Assembly (NCBI RefSeq): GCF_900156745.1 | Contig: NZ_LT707065.1 | Location: 2,604,001 to 2,668,000 of the forward strand | Direction of reading: 5' to 3' | DNA: 64,000 nucleotides | DNA from: Achromobacter sp. MFA1 R4 | GTDB taxonomy: Bacteria > Pseudomonadota > Gammaproteobacteria > Burkholderiales > Burkholderiaceae_B | Shown: in pieces, positions 8,634 through 17,812 of the stretch | Position numbering within the stretch: the stretch's first letter is position 1 | How the letters are laid out: each line of letters begins with the position of its first letter | Position numbers and translations under genes: made by a program | Notes under the pieces: model-generated | Seen by the model: the letters and a program-made list of their open reading frames with translations, nothing else | Databases searched by the model: none | What the model was told of the DNA's origin: nothing

Positions 8634-9427
8634 GCAATCCGATGAATGCCACGACCCGCGCCGCGGGCGGCGGAAAGCACGCCCTGCAGGCGCGCGGACT
8701 GGTGCGCCGCTTTGGCGCGCTGGTGGCGACCGACAATGTGTCGCTGTCGCTGGAGCCAGGCGAGATCCATGCCCTGATCGGCCCCAACGGCGCGGGCAAG
8801 TCCACCCTGATCCACCTGCTGTCGGGCACGCTGGCCGCCGACTCGGGGACGCTGGAGGTCGACGGCCGCGACGTCACCGCCATGAACGCCCACCAGCGCG
8901 TGGCGGCGGGCCTGTCGCGGTCCTACCAGATCACCAATATCTTCAAGCAGTCCAGCGTGCTGGATAACCTGGTGCTGGCCGTCCAGGCCCATGCCGGCAG
9001 CAGCTTCCGCTTCTGGAAGCCGCGCGCGGCGGAGTCCGCGCTGTATGAACAGGCGCGCGAGCTGGCCCGGGAATGCGCCATCGACGCCAGCCTGCTCGGC
9101 CGCGCGGCGGGCACCCTGCCGCACGGCGAGCAGCGCAAGGTGGAATTCGCGCTGGCGCTGGCCGCGCGGCCCAAGGTGCTGCTGCTGGACGAGCCCATGG
9201 CCGGCATGGGGCCGGACGAGACCGTCCGCTTGACCGAACTGATCGAATCCATGCGGGGACGCGCCGCGATGCTGCTGGTTGAACATGACATGCAGGCGGT
9301 GTTCCGCCTTGCGGACCGCCTGTCGGTGCTGGTGTACGGCCGGGTGATCGCCTCGGGCACCCCGGACGAGATCCGCGCCAATCCGGAAGTGCGCCAGGCC
9401 TACCTGGGCGACGAGGAGACCGCGTGA
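8630..9427 (+). CDS. livG: ABC transporter ATP-binding protein, LivG type
   Basis: 265 residues. Walker A is GPNGAGKST (about residues 53-61), the signature is the divergent LPHGEQRKVEFALALA common in LivG proteins, and Walker B is VLLLDEPMAGMG, followed by the switch EHDM. Together with the next protein it powers import. The start ATG at 8630 overlaps the livM stop; an alternative Met lies four codons in. The absence of a canonical LSGG before QRK is normal for this subfamily. Confidence 0.93.
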   Translation: MSNPMNATTRAAGGGKHALQARGLVRRFGALVATDNVSLSLEPGEIHALIGPNGAGKSTLIHLLSGTLAADSGTLEVDGRDVTAMNAHQRVAAGLSRSYQITNIFKQSSVLDNLVLAVQAHAGSSFRFWKPRAAESALYEQARELARECAIDASLLGRAAGTLPHGEQRKVEFALALAARPKVLLLDEPMAGMGPDETVRLTELIESMRGRAAMLLVEHDMQAVFRLADRLSVLVYGRVIASGTPDEIRANPEVRQAYLGDEETA

Positions 9428-10131
9428 TGCTGACCATCGAATCGGCCAAGAGCGGCTACGGCGCCAGCCAGGTGCTGTTCGGCGTGGACCTGGAAATCGG
9501 CGCGGGGCAGGTGGTGACCCTGCTGGGCCGCAACGGCATGGGCAAGACCACGCTGCTGCGCACCCTGTTCGGCCAGTTGCCGCTGCGCGGCGGCAAGATC
9601 CACTTCGCGGGCCAGGACATCAGCGGCTGGAGTTCCGACCGCATCGCGCGGGCCGGCGTGGCCATCGTGCCCGAAGGACGCCAGTGCTTTCCCAACCTGA
9701 CGGTGCGCGAGCACCTGACGGCCTTCGTGGCGGCGCGCAATCCGGACATCGGCGAACCCTGGACGCCCGATCGCGTGTTCGAACTCTTTCCCCGGCTGGC
9801 CGAGCGGGCCCGCAACATGGGCAACCAGTTGTCGGGCGGCGAACAGCAGATGCTGGCCATCGGCCGCGCGCTGGTCACCAACCCCCGCCTGCTGATCCTG
9901 GACGAGGCCACCGAGGGGCTGGCGCCGAAGATCCGGGAAGAAATCTGGAACTGCCTGGCGCGCCTGCGGCAGGCGGGCCAGACCATCCTGGTCATCGACA
10001 AATATGTCGAAAGGTTGCTCAGCCTGGCGGACCGCCACGTCATCCTGGAACGGGGCAAGGTGGTCTGGACCGGCGATTCGGCGTCGCTCGACGCCGACCG
10101 CAGCCTCTGGGAACGTTACCTGGGCGTGTAG
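9427..10131 (+). CDS. livF: ABC transporter ATP-binding protein, LivF type
   Basis: 234 residues with Walker A GRNGMGKTT, signature LSGGEQQMLAIGRALV and Walker B LLILDEATEGLAP. LivF proteins are the shorter of the two ATPases in this importer class. The ATG shares its A with the stop of the livG-type gene (TGATG); a GTG one codon earlier is also possible. The H-loop position reads VIDKYVE where many homologues have EQNV, so the usual switch His is not obvious. It ends the five-gene transport operon. Confidence 0.92.
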   Translation: MLTIESAKSGYGASQVLFGVDLEIGAGQVVTLLGRNGMGKTTLLRTLFGQLPLRGGKIHFAGQDISGWSSDRIARAGVAIVPEGRQCFPNLTVREHLTAFVAARNPDIGEPWTPDRVFELFPRLAERARNMGNQLSGGEQQMLAIGRALVTNPRLLILDEATEGLAPKIREEIWNCLARLRQAGQTILVIDKYVERLLSLADRHVILERGKVVWTGDSASLDADRSLWERYLGV

Positions 10132-10458
10132 CGGGGGTGTTATGAGGTGTAGTAATTAAGCCGCAACCCGTTCCCGAAGTCGTAACAGGCCATGACATAA
10201 AACGCAATAAATCAAGATATATATTGCTCGCGTGAAACTTAAGGTGTCTCGAACGCATCCAGACGTTTGCACCTGTATCAATAAACCCCACCGCCATCTA
10301 CACTAGCCGCGCCGGTATGCCATGGGTGCGCCGGCCATCAGGCTCATGGCTCATAAGGCGGGGCACAAGCACGGGCAGCGCGCCTTTACGGCCAGCGCGG
10401 CAGCCTGTGTCCCCTTTTTCGCGCGTGACAACGCATCAGGCTGTCAGGAAGACTTTGC
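10132..10458. other. Intergenic region upstream of siaA-like gene
   Basis: 327 nt without a credible gene. About 10150-10300 is AT-rich for this genome (for example caagatatatattgct near 10213), so it most likely carries the promoter of the sia-type operon. I see no strong terminator hairpin after livF and no clear operator dyad. Confidence 0.5.
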
Positions 10459-12444
10459 ATGGCGAAATGGGGTTTGCGCAGGAAATCATTAATGGCGCTG
10501 CTGTTGGCGTGCCTGGTCGCCCTGGCGCCGGCCGCGCTGATCGGCTGGCAGGTGCTCGATGGCGTGCGCGAGCACTTCGGCCGCGCCTTTGCCGACAATT
10601 TCACGCAGCTGAACCGCCAGCGCGTGCTGGCGCCGGTGTCGCGCGAACTGGCGCTGTCGCAGCGCCTGGCCGACAGCGAGGTCACGCGCCGCTGGCTGCG
10701 CAATGAAAACGATCCCGCCGCGCGCGAGCTGTTCTTCCGCGAGGCCGACGGTTACCGTCGCGATCTGCTGGGCGGCGCCTACTTCATTGCCAGCGCGACC
10801 TCCGGCAATTACTACTTCAACGACGACAAGCCGCTGTCCGAGGCGCCGCGCTATACGCTGAGCCCCAGCGCCGCCGACGACGGCTGGTTCTACGCCACGC
10901 TCAAGTCGCCCGCGCGCTACAACATCAACGTCAATCCCGACCTCAAGCTCAAGACCACCAAGGTCTGGATCAACGTGCAGATCCGCGATGGCGACAAGGT
11001 CATGGGCCTGACCGGCGCCGGCCTGGACGTGGGCGGCTTCCTGAAGGAATTCGTCAACAGCGGGCAGCCCGGCGTCACGCCCATCATCGTGGACGAGAAA
11101 GGCGCGATCCAGGCGCACATGAACCCCGCGCTGATCGCCTACAACTCCGGCGCGTCCGGGGCGGGCGGCAAGGGCACGGTGTTCAACCTGCTGGACGAAG
11201 GCGAGGGGCGCGCCGAACTGCTGTCCGCCATGCACGCCGCCCAGGCGGACCCGCAGTCCGTGCAGTCGGCCTGGGTGAAGATGGACGGCGTGCGCCAGCT
11301 CGCGGCCGTGGCGTACATGCCGGAACTGCATTGGCACGTGATGACCGTGGTCGACCTGGGCGCGGCCCGCGTGCTGGACACGGGCTGGCTGTGGCCGGCC
11401 GCGATCGGCCTGGTGGTGCTGTTCGCCGCCATGCTGCTGTGCTTTGGCTTTGCCATCGAACGCCTGATGCTGCGTCCCTTGCGGCGCCTGCAGCAGTCGG
11501 CCCGCGCCATCGCCAACGGCAGCTACGACGTGCGCCTGCCGCCGGGCGGCCAGGACGAGATCGGCGACCTGAGCCGCGCGTTCGGCGTCATGGCCGACAA
11601 GGTGCGCAAGCACACGGCCGAACTGGAGACCAAGGTGCGCGAACGCACCTCGGAACTGGAAGACGCCAACCGGGCGATGGCCGCGGCGCACAAGAAGATC
11701 GACGATTCCATCGACTACGCCAGCCTGATCCAGCGCGCGATCCTGCCGGACCGCCAGCTCACCCAATCGCTGGGCGCCCACCATTTTGTGCTGTGGAAGC
11801 CGCGCGACGTGGTCGGCGGCGATTTCTACGTGTTCCGCTCGGACGGCGCCAATTGCCTGCTGGGCATCATGGACTGCGCGGGCCACGGCGTGCCCGGCGC
11901 GCTGATGACGATGCTGGCGCGCGCCGCGATCGACCTGGCGATCACGGAAGTCGGACCGGGCGATCCCGCCGGCATCCTGACGCGCACCGACAACGCCATC
12001 CGCGCCATGCTTGCGGACGCGCAATTGCCCCGGGCCCTGGCCACCAACACCGATGCGGGGCTGGTATATATTGACCGCCAGGCCGGGACCTTGCTGTACG
12101 CAGGCGCCAAGATCAGCCTGTACGCAAGCGACGGCGAAAGCCTGCGCGAAGTGCCCGGCGGCAAGCGCGCACTGGGCGACAAGCGTATGGGGGTTTACGA
12201 GAACATTGCTTTGCAGATGGAGCCGGGCTGGACGTATTACCTGGCCACCGACGGTTTCCTCGACCAGGCGGGCGGCGAGCATGGGTTCGGCTTTGGCAAC
12301 ACGCGCTTTGCCGAAATGCTCAAGACGCACGCGCGCCGGCCGTTAACCGAACAGGCGGCGGCGTTCAGCCAGGCGCTCGCCGAGTACCAAGGTGGCCGGC
12401 CCCAGCGCGACGACATCACCTTGCTGTCTTTCCGTTTCGAATAA
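10459..12444 (+). CDS. siaA: Membrane-bound PP2C-type Ser/Thr phosphatase, SiaA homologue
   Basis: 661 residues: N-terminal transmembrane helix (about 10-30), a large periplasmic Cache-like sensor region (about 35-310), a second helix (about 312-335), a HAMP segment (RLMLRPLRRLQQ onward), a coiled coil and a C-terminal SpoIIE/PP2C domain. The metal-binding acids are present: DVVGGDF, GIMDCAGHGVPGALM, LATDGFLDQ and PQRDDITLL. In Pseudomonas aeruginosa SiaA dephosphorylates SiaC, opposing the kinase SiaB and so controlling the diguanylate cyclase SiaD. The same four families follow in the same order here, which makes the assignment strong. The signal sensed by the periplasmic domain is unknown. 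Confidence 0.9.
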   Translation: MAKWGLRRKSLMALLLACLVALAPAALIGWQVLDGVREHFGRAFADNFTQLNRQRVLAPVSRELALSQRLADSEVTRRWLRNENDPAARELFFREADGYRRDLLGGAYFIASATSGNYYFNDDKPLSEAPRYTLSPSAADDGWFYATLKSPARYNINVNPDLKLKTTKVWINVQIRDGDKVMGLTGAGLDVGGFLKEFVNSGQPGVTPIIVDEKGAIQAHMNPALIAYNSGASGAGGKGTVFNLLDEGEGRAELLSAMHAAQADPQSVQSAWVKMDGVRQLAAVAYMPELHWHVMTVVDLGAARVLDTGWLWPAAIGLVVLFAAMLLCFGFAIERLMLRPLRRLQQSARAIANGSYDVRLPPGGQDEIGDLSRAFGVMADKVRKHTAELETKVRERTSELEDANRAMAAAHKKIDDSIDYASLIQRAILPDRQLTQSLGAHHFVLWKPRDVVGGDFYVFRSDGANCLLGIMDCAGHGVPGALMTMLARAAIDLAITEVGPGDPAGILTRTDNAIRAMLADAQLPRALATNTDAGLVYIDRQAGTLLYAGAKISLYASDGESLREVPGGKRALGDKRMGVYENIALQMEPGWTYYLATDGFLDQAGGEHGFGFGNTRFAEMLKTHARRPLTEQAAAFSQALAEYQGGRPQRDDITLLSFRFE

Positions 12445-12467
12445 TCGTTATCAAGGCGGTACCCTCC

Positions 12468-13007
12468 ATGAATGCCTCCGATCTCTACGCGTTGGGCGCG
12501 CGATTCGACCAGAACCGCACCCTGCTGTGTTTCAACGGGCCGATCTCCCGCAGCCTGATCGAGGAAATTGGCAATGCGCTGAAGAACTACCTGAACGCCG
12601 AGCATGTCCGGCCCGCCGAAGCGATGGACGTGTTCTCGGTCTACATCGAGATGATCCAGAACATCCGCCAGTACGCCGCGCTGAACGGCGACGTGGATGC
12701 CTCGGCCACGGTGGTGATCGGCCGCCGCGACGAGAGCCGCTACGTGGTGTCGGCGGGGAATCTGGTCGATGCGCAGGACGGCCACAGCCTGGTCGCCCGC
12801 ATCCAGGAACTGGCCGCGCTGGACAAGGCGGCCCTGAAGGCCGAATACAAGGCACAGCTCCACAAGCCGCGCACGCAGGGCGTGGCGTCGGGCGCGGGGC
12901 TGGGTCTGATCGACATTGCGCGCCGCGCCGGCGCTCCGCTGGAAGCCAGCCTGACGCCCGCCGCGCAGCCGGGCAAGGCCTTCTTCAGCCTGAGCGTCGT
13001 GGTCTGA
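12468..13007 (+). CDS. siaB: SiaB-type protein kinase (DUF6272)
   Basis: 179 residues, matching the SiaB family by its position between SiaA- and SiaC-type genes and by features such as FSVYIEMIQNIRQY near residue 62 (an N-box-like helix) and GVASGAGLGLIDIARRAG near the C-terminus (a GHKL ATPase-like G box). SiaB phosphorylates SiaC on a threonine, which prevents SiaC from binding and activating SiaD. It starts 23 nt after the siaA-type gene and is soluble. Confidence 0.87.
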   Translation: MNASDLYALGARFDQNRTLLCFNGPISRSLIEEIGNALKNYLNAEHVRPAEAMDVFSVYIEMIQNIRQYAALNGDVDASATVVIGRRDESRYVVSAGNLVDAQDGHSLVARIQELAALDKAALKAEYKAQLHKPRTQGVASGAGLGLIDIARRAGAPLEASLTPAAQPGKAFFSLSVVV

Positions 13008-13043
13008 GGGCGTGCGCTCAAAGGATTATTTTCGGAGTATTTG

Positions 13044-13418
13044 ATGAAAGACCTGAACATTCCCGGGACCCAGTCCACGCCCGCCATCGCCGCCGACGCT
13101 GCCGCCGGCGTGCTGGCGATGCGCGGCGACTCCTATCCCGAGAATTCCTTCGAACTGTTCGGCCCGGTCATTGAATGGGTCGAGACCTATGTGCAGGCCA
13201 GCGACGCGCCGCTGAAGCTGGAGCTGGAACTGCTGTACCTGAACACCAGCAGCATCAAGTCCGTCATGGACATCTTCGACGTGCTGGAGGCCGCGCACCG
13301 CAAGGGCCGCGAGGTCGGCGTGACCTGGTTCTACGACATGCGCAATGAGCGCGTCGGCGAACTGGCCGAAGAATTCAAGGAAGACTGCACCTTCCCGTTT
13401 TCGGTGGTTGGCCGATAA
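13044..13418 (+). CDS. siaC: SiaC-type phospho-switch protein (DUF1987)
   Basis: 124 residues. The conserved phospho-acceptor segment LYLNTSSIK is present and its Thr falls at residue 68, the same number as the phosphorylated Thr of P. aeruginosa SiaC. Unphosphorylated SiaC binds SiaD and promotes its cyclase activity; phosphorylation by SiaB blocks this. The start was set at the ATG after a TTG. The stop overlaps the siaD-type start as TAATG, so partner and switch are translationally coupled. Confidence 0.9.
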   Translation: MKDLNIPGTQSTPAIAADAAAGVLAMRGDSYPENSFELFGPVIEWVETYVQASDAPLKLELELLYLNTSSIKSVMDIFDVLEAAHRKGREVGVTWFYDMRNERVGELAEEFKEDCTFPFSVVGR

Positions 13419-14215
13419 TGAAGCCGGGCGCCGCCGAACTCGATCAGCGTATCACCGCATTGCTGGCGGACCCGGCCCATGCCGGCCATCCGCTGCGCGA
13501 AGCGCTGGAAGCGCTCTGGCGGCACACCGAAGAGCAGATGGCGCGCATCCAGCGCGTGACCCAGCTTTCGGACGCCTACCAGAGCATGGCGCACGAGCGC
13601 GAACTGGGCCTGTGCGACCAGTTCGACCGCCAGCTGCGCCGCCTGACCCGTATCGCGCGGATCTCGGATCACTACCAGAATATGATGCGCGACCTGAATC
13701 GCGCCCTCGAGGAAACCTCCAGCCGCGACCCCCTGACCGGCCTCTTGAACCGGCGCGCGCTGATGGAGATGATCAAACAGGAAGTCCAGCGCGCCGCGCG
13801 CATCGGCGACAGCTTCGTCGTCGCCATGCTGGACGTGGATCACTTCAAGGCGGTCAATGACCGGTTCGGCCATGAAACCGGCGACCGCGCGCTGGTCGAG
13901 CTGGCCGGCGTGCTGGTCGAGAGCCTGCGCGAATACGATCTTTGCGGGCGCTGGGGCGGCGAGGAATTCCTCGTGCTGCTGCCCCAGACGCAGCCGGAAG
14001 CGGCCCAGGCGGTCATGGACCGGCTGGTCAGCGACGTGCGCGGGCTGGCGGTCACGGCCGGGGACGACGTCCTGCGGCTGACGGTCAGCATCGGCATGGC
14101 ATATCACCAGTTGGGCGAAACCTTCTCAGAGACGCTCAGCCGGGCGGATCAGGCGTTGTATCTGGCCAAGCAGGACGGACGCGATCGCGTCGCGCTTGGT
14201 TTTCCGAGGCGCTAA
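13418..14215 (+). CDS. siaD: Diguanylate cyclase, SiaD homologue
   Basis: 265 residues: an N-terminal helical region (about 1-100) that would bind SiaC, then a GGDEF domain with the active-site motif GGEEF at residues 180-184 and a product-inhibition I-site REYD at residues 171-174, exactly five residues before the motif. It should make cyclic di-GMP from two GTP and be feedback inhibited. The start overlaps the siaC stop and the stop overlaps the next start (both TAATG), coupling the cyclase to both its activator and a putative phosphodiesterase. Confidence 0.92.
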   Translation: MKPGAAELDQRITALLADPAHAGHPLREALEALWRHTEEQMARIQRVTQLSDAYQSMAHERELGLCDQFDRQLRRLTRIARISDHYQNMMRDLNRALEETSSRDPLTGLLNRRALMEMIKQEVQRAARIGDSFVVAMLDVDHFKAVNDRFGHETGDRALVELAGVLVESLREYDLCGRWGGEEFLVLLPQTQPEAAQAVMDRLVSDVRGLAVTAGDDVLRLTVSIGMAYHQLGETFSETLSRADQALYLAKQDGRDRVALGFPRR

Positions 14216-16830
14216 TGAAACCGGAACAGCTGTTATCCGGGTTGGAGCCCCTTATGCTTGATTCTCATCTTGGCGGTTCGGACACGAACCCCCAGGGCAC
14301 TGCTTGGCATGTGGGCAATTATCTGACGTCGATGGATCGGGCGCTGCTGCTGTTCGACTTCGACGCGACCGGCTCCTTGTTGAACGGCAATACCAATTTC
14401 CTGGCCGCGGTGGGCTACACCCGCGAAGAGGCCCAGGCGCTGCGCCACGACATGCTGTGCGACAGCATGGACGAAGGCAAGGGCACGGGCAGCGGCGAAC
14501 AGGTCTGGGCCCGGCTGCGCCGCGGCCAGCATTTTTCCGGCACCTGCCGATACCGCAAGAAGGACGGCAGCTTTCTTTGGATCGAGGCCACCTATCTGCC
14601 GCTGACGGACGACGCCGGCGATATCGCCCGCGTGTCGGTGATTTCGCGCAAGTCGATCGCGGATGCCGAGCGGCAGGAGGAGATCCGCCTGCTGATGCTG
14701 GGCATCAACGAGACGGGCAACGCGGTGGCCGTTTCCGGCTGCGACGGGCGGATCGTCTACGTTAACGATGGCTTCCAGCGCATGCTGGGCTTTTCGCGCG
14801 GCGATGCCCTGCACCAGGACCTGGGCGAGCTGCTGTCCGGCGGCCGCCCCGATGGCGGCACGCGCGAGGAGCTGCACCGGCGCGTCGCCTGTCGCGAGGG
14901 CTATCACAAGGACGTGCTGGTCTACGACCGCGGCGGCAAGCCGCTGTGGGTGTCGGTCATGGCCAACTCGGTGTTCGATGAGCGCGGGACGCTGGTCAAC
15001 ATCGTGGACGTGCTGACGGACATTACGCCGACCAAGGTGCACGAGGTGCTGCAGCGCCGGGTGTTGCAGGCGATGGTGAACGAGGCCTCGGTGGTCGAGG
15101 TCATGAATATGGTGTGCCGCGAGGTCGAGCGCCTGGCGCCCGAAGTGGCGGCCTCGGTGGTGCGCGTGGACGACGCGGGCCTCTTGCGGCCGCTGGCGGC
15201 GCCCAGTCTGCCGCAGGCCTATTCGGACGCGCTGGAAGGCGTGGCGATCGGCCCGCAGGTGGGCGCGTGCGGCACCAGCGCGTTTCTGGGGCGGCCGGTG
15301 ATCGTGCCGGATATCGCGACGGATCCGTTGTGGGACGATTACCGCCATCTGCCGCTGCCCGAGGAATACAAGGCCTGCTGGTCGTCGCCGATCAAGTCGA
15401 GCGACGGCCGGGTGATAGGCACGTTTGCCTTCTATTTCCGCGAACGCCGGCTGCCGGACGATTTCCATCACCGCCTGGTGGATGTGTGCGTGTATCTGTG
15501 CGCGCTGGCGCTGGAGCGCGAGGAAGCCCGCGCCCGCATCCGCCAGCTTGCGTTCTATGACGAGCTGACGGGGCTGCCCAACCGCAATCTGCTGCTGGCG
15601 CAGGCCGAGCAGGCCATCGCGCGCGCGGAGCCGGAGCGCAAGCGGGTGGCGGTGCTGTTCCTGGATCTGGACCGCTTCAAGCAGGTCAACGACACGCTGG
15701 GCCATCCGATCGGCGACGCGCTGCTGCGCGATGTGGCGCAGCGCCTGCGCCGGCTGGCGCGCGCGACCGATATCGTGGGCCGCCTGTCGGGCGACGAGTT
15801 CGTGATGCTGATGCCGGAGTTCGAGCACGGCCGCCTGACCGCGGCCGCCGAACATATCCTGGTGGCGCTGGCGCAGCCGTTCTCGGTGGGAGGCATCACG
15901 CTGAACCCGTCGGTCAGCATCGGCATCAGCGTGTTCCCGGAAAACGGCCGCGACATGGATACGCTGCTGCGCCATGCCGACATGGCGATGTACCAGGCGA
16001 AGACGGCGGGGCGCAACCGCATTTCGTTCTTCAGCGCGGAAATGAATCGCCAGGCGCAGGAGCGGCTGGCGCTGGAGGCGGCCCTGCGCGATGCGCTGGA
16101 GGCCAAGGCGTTGCGCCTGCATTACCAGCCGCAGGTGGGGCTGAAGAATGGCAGCCTGTACGGGGTCGAGGCGCTGGCCCGCTGGCGCCATCCGACGCTG
16201 GGCGACATTTCGCCGGCGCGCTTCGTGCCGCTGGCTGAAGAATGCGGCCTGATCGGCGACCTGGGCGACTGGGCGCTGCGCGAGGCCTGCTCGCAATTGG
16301 CGATCTGGCGCAACAACGGCCTGCGCGTGCCGTCGGTGTCGGTGAACCTGTCGGCGACGAATTTCCACAACCTGAACCTGCCGCGGATGATCGCGGCGAC
16401 GCTGGCCGAATTCGGGCTCGCGCCGGCGGATCTGATGCTGGAGATCACCGAGGGCGTGGTGCTGGACGCGACGGCGGGCACGCTGCGCACGATCGCGGAG
16501 CTGCATCGGTTGGGCGTACGCCTTTCGATGGACGACTTTGGTACGGGGTATTCCAGCCTGGGCCATTTGCGCCGGCTCATCGTGGATGAACTGAAGCTGG
16601 ATCGCAGCTTTGTGCAGGGGCTGGAGAGCGATGACGCAGCCCGGGCGCTGACGAGCGCGGTGATCCGGATCGGCGAGAGCTTGAGCCTGCCGGTGGTTGC
16701 GGAAGGTGTCGAGAATGAGGAGCAGCGGCGGTTCCTGATCGAACAAGGGTGCGCGGCGGGGCAGGGGTTCCTGTTTTCACCGCCGTTGCCGGCGGGGGAT
16801 CTGGAGGAATGGCTGCGGGCTCGGGGGTAG
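14215..16830 (+). CDS. PAS-PAS-GAF-GGDEF-EAL cyclic di-GMP signalling protein
   Basis: 871 residues with two PAS domains (about 35-155 and 165-285), a GAF domain (about 295-450), a GGDEF domain with the variant motif SGDEF, and a C-terminal EAL domain. The EAL catalytic set is present: VEALARW, SVNLSATNF, LEITEG, MDDFGTGYSSL, KLDRSF and VAEGVENEEQ, so phosphodiesterase activity is expected. There is no transmembrane segment. The domain order resembles DosP-type oxygen or redox sensors, but I cannot identify the ligand. Translational coupling to the siaD-type cyclase suggests it degrades the product of that cyclase or tunes it. Confidence 0.9.
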   Translation: MKPEQLLSGLEPLMLDSHLGGSDTNPQGTAWHVGNYLTSMDRALLLFDFDATGSLLNGNTNFLAAVGYTREEAQALRHDMLCDSMDEGKGTGSGEQVWARLRRGQHFSGTCRYRKKDGSFLWIEATYLPLTDDAGDIARVSVISRKSIADAERQEEIRLLMLGINETGNAVAVSGCDGRIVYVNDGFQRMLGFSRGDALHQDLGELLSGGRPDGGTREELHRRVACREGYHKDVLVYDRGGKPLWVSVMANSVFDERGTLVNIVDVLTDITPTKVHEVLQRRVLQAMVNEASVVEVMNMVCREVERLAPEVAASVVRVDDAGLLRPLAAPSLPQAYSDALEGVAIGPQVGACGTSAFLGRPVIVPDIATDPLWDDYRHLPLPEEYKACWSSPIKSSDGRVIGTFAFYFRERRLPDDFHHRLVDVCVYLCALALEREEARARIRQLAFYDELTGLPNRNLLLAQAEQAIARAEPERKRVAVLFLDLDRFKQVNDTLGHPIGDALLRDVAQRLRRLARATDIVGRLSGDEFVMLMPEFEHGRLTAAAEHILVALAQPFSVGGITLNPSVSIGISVFPENGRDMDTLLRHADMAMYQAKTAGRNRISFFSAEMNRQAQERLALEAALRDALEAKALRLHYQPQVGLKNGSLYGVEALARWRHPTLGDISPARFVPLAEECGLIGDLGDWALREACSQLAIWRNNGLRVPSVSVNLSATNFHNLNLPRMIAATLAEFGLAPADLMLEITEGVVLDATAGTLRTIAELHRLGVRLSMDDFGTGYSSLGHLRRLIVDELKLDRSFVQGLESDDAARALTSAVIRIGESLSLPVVAEGVENEEQRRFLIEQGCAAGQGFLFSPPLPAGDLEEWLRARG

Positions 16831-16869
16831 TCGCGGGGTTGGGCTTGACGTGTCTTTGCCTCTTGGGGA

Positions 16870-17016
16870 TTTGAGTTCTTGAGGCGTCCGGCACGGTGGC
16901 GACGCGGGGCGCGCGGGGCCACGATTGCGGTCCGGAGCCTTCGCTCCGGACTTCCCCGTCGTCATCCTCGTCGTCGCCTTCGGCGACTCCTACGGATTCC
17001 CTCGGGCTTATCGACG
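16870..17016 (+). repeat. Left arm of a large inverted repeat
   Basis: 147 nt that match, as reverse complement and without gaps, 17592-17738. Both outer ends share TTTGAGTTCTTGA. The inner 98 nt (16919-17016) differ at only four positions from the other arm by my reading, while the stretch between end and core is more diverged. The arm contains its own hairpin GTCCGGAG/CTCCGGAC with a 6-nt loop (16930-16951). It starts 40 nt after the stop of the PAS-GGDEF-EAL gene. Confidence 0.85.
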
Positions 17017-17591
17017 CCCCGCGCACCCCGCGCCGCCACCGCACCGGACTCGAGCAATTGACAGTGTGGGGCCGCTGGGCAGGTCAGCGTGCTTCGCATT
17101 TTTGCGCCGAGTTTTTCGGGCCAGGAGCATCTTGCGGGGCCCGTCCCCGGTCGGCCGCGCGGGCGGCCTTCGGGGACTTACGCGGCGTCTTGCGTTGGGG
17201 TGATGACGCTTCGCGAGTAGGGGGGGCTGGTTTCTGGGGTTTTGTCGAGATCAGCGTTCAGACACCTTGGCGCAGCTCGCCACTAATCGTCACTTGAACC
17301 CAGTGCCCGATGGGCGGCGCGCGTACAGGTCGGCAAGCTGTAGCGTCCCGTCGCCGCGCGCCGTCCATCACCTTCCCCCCCTTCGGCGATGCTGGAGCCA
17401 TTAGCAAACTAGTCCCCGCCAGCGCGACAGCGCACACCCCCCCGACGCCCCACAACGCGTATGCCGATCGTGGCCGCCCGCGCGGCCGCGACTCGGCGGG
17501 CCTCGCAAGAATCGTCCCTGACCACAGGTCTAGCAGCGCCCCAAACCGGCACATCGCAGCTCCTCGGTGCGGGCGGCAGGGTCGCGAGCGC
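17017..17591. other. Spacer between inverted repeat arms, gene-free
   Basis: 575 nt in which I find no credible gene; open frames here are short, GC-driven and lack ribosome binding sites. The two halves of the spacer also show weaker similarity as reverse complements, for example GGCCGCGCGGGCGGCC at about 17151-17166 against GGCCGCCCGCGCGGCC at about 17471-17486. The repeat pair therefore seems to be two diverged copies of an element longer than 147 nt, placed head to head. Confidence 0.6.
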
Positions 17592-17738
17592 CGTCGATGC
17601 GCCCGAGGGAATCCGTAGGAGTCGCCGAAGGCGAGGACGAGGATGACGACGGGGCAGTCCGGAGCGAAGGCTCCGGACCGCAATCGTGGGCGCTCGCGGC
17701 CCTGCCGTCCGCGCCGAGGGGCGTATCAAGAACTCAAA
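17592..17738 (-). repeat. Right arm of a large inverted repeat
   Basis: 147 nt, reverse complement partner of 16870-17016. The core 17592-17689 is almost identical to its partner. The end TCAAGAACTCAAA mirrors the other end. It lies just before the AT-rich promoter region of the anthraniloyl-CoA monooxygenase gene. The arms have no transposase gene between them. Confidence 0.85.
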
Positions 17739-17812
17739 AAACGCGCCGCAACCAATAAAACGCTACAACCAATTCGTCCCCCTTTAACTCCGTCCTAAAT
17801 ACTTTCCCTCAT

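Noticed and set aside
10132..16830. Sia block as a horizontally acquired island
   Set aside because: Base composition and codon character match the neighbours, and there is no integrase, tRNA or direct repeat at its edges; only the inverted repeat on one side is suggestive.
16925..17203. Open frames reading MRSGAFAPD... in both repeat arms
   Set aside because: Nearly the same peptide is read in opposite directions from each arm of the inverted repeat, without ribosome binding sites and with different tails; best explained as translation of repeat DNA.
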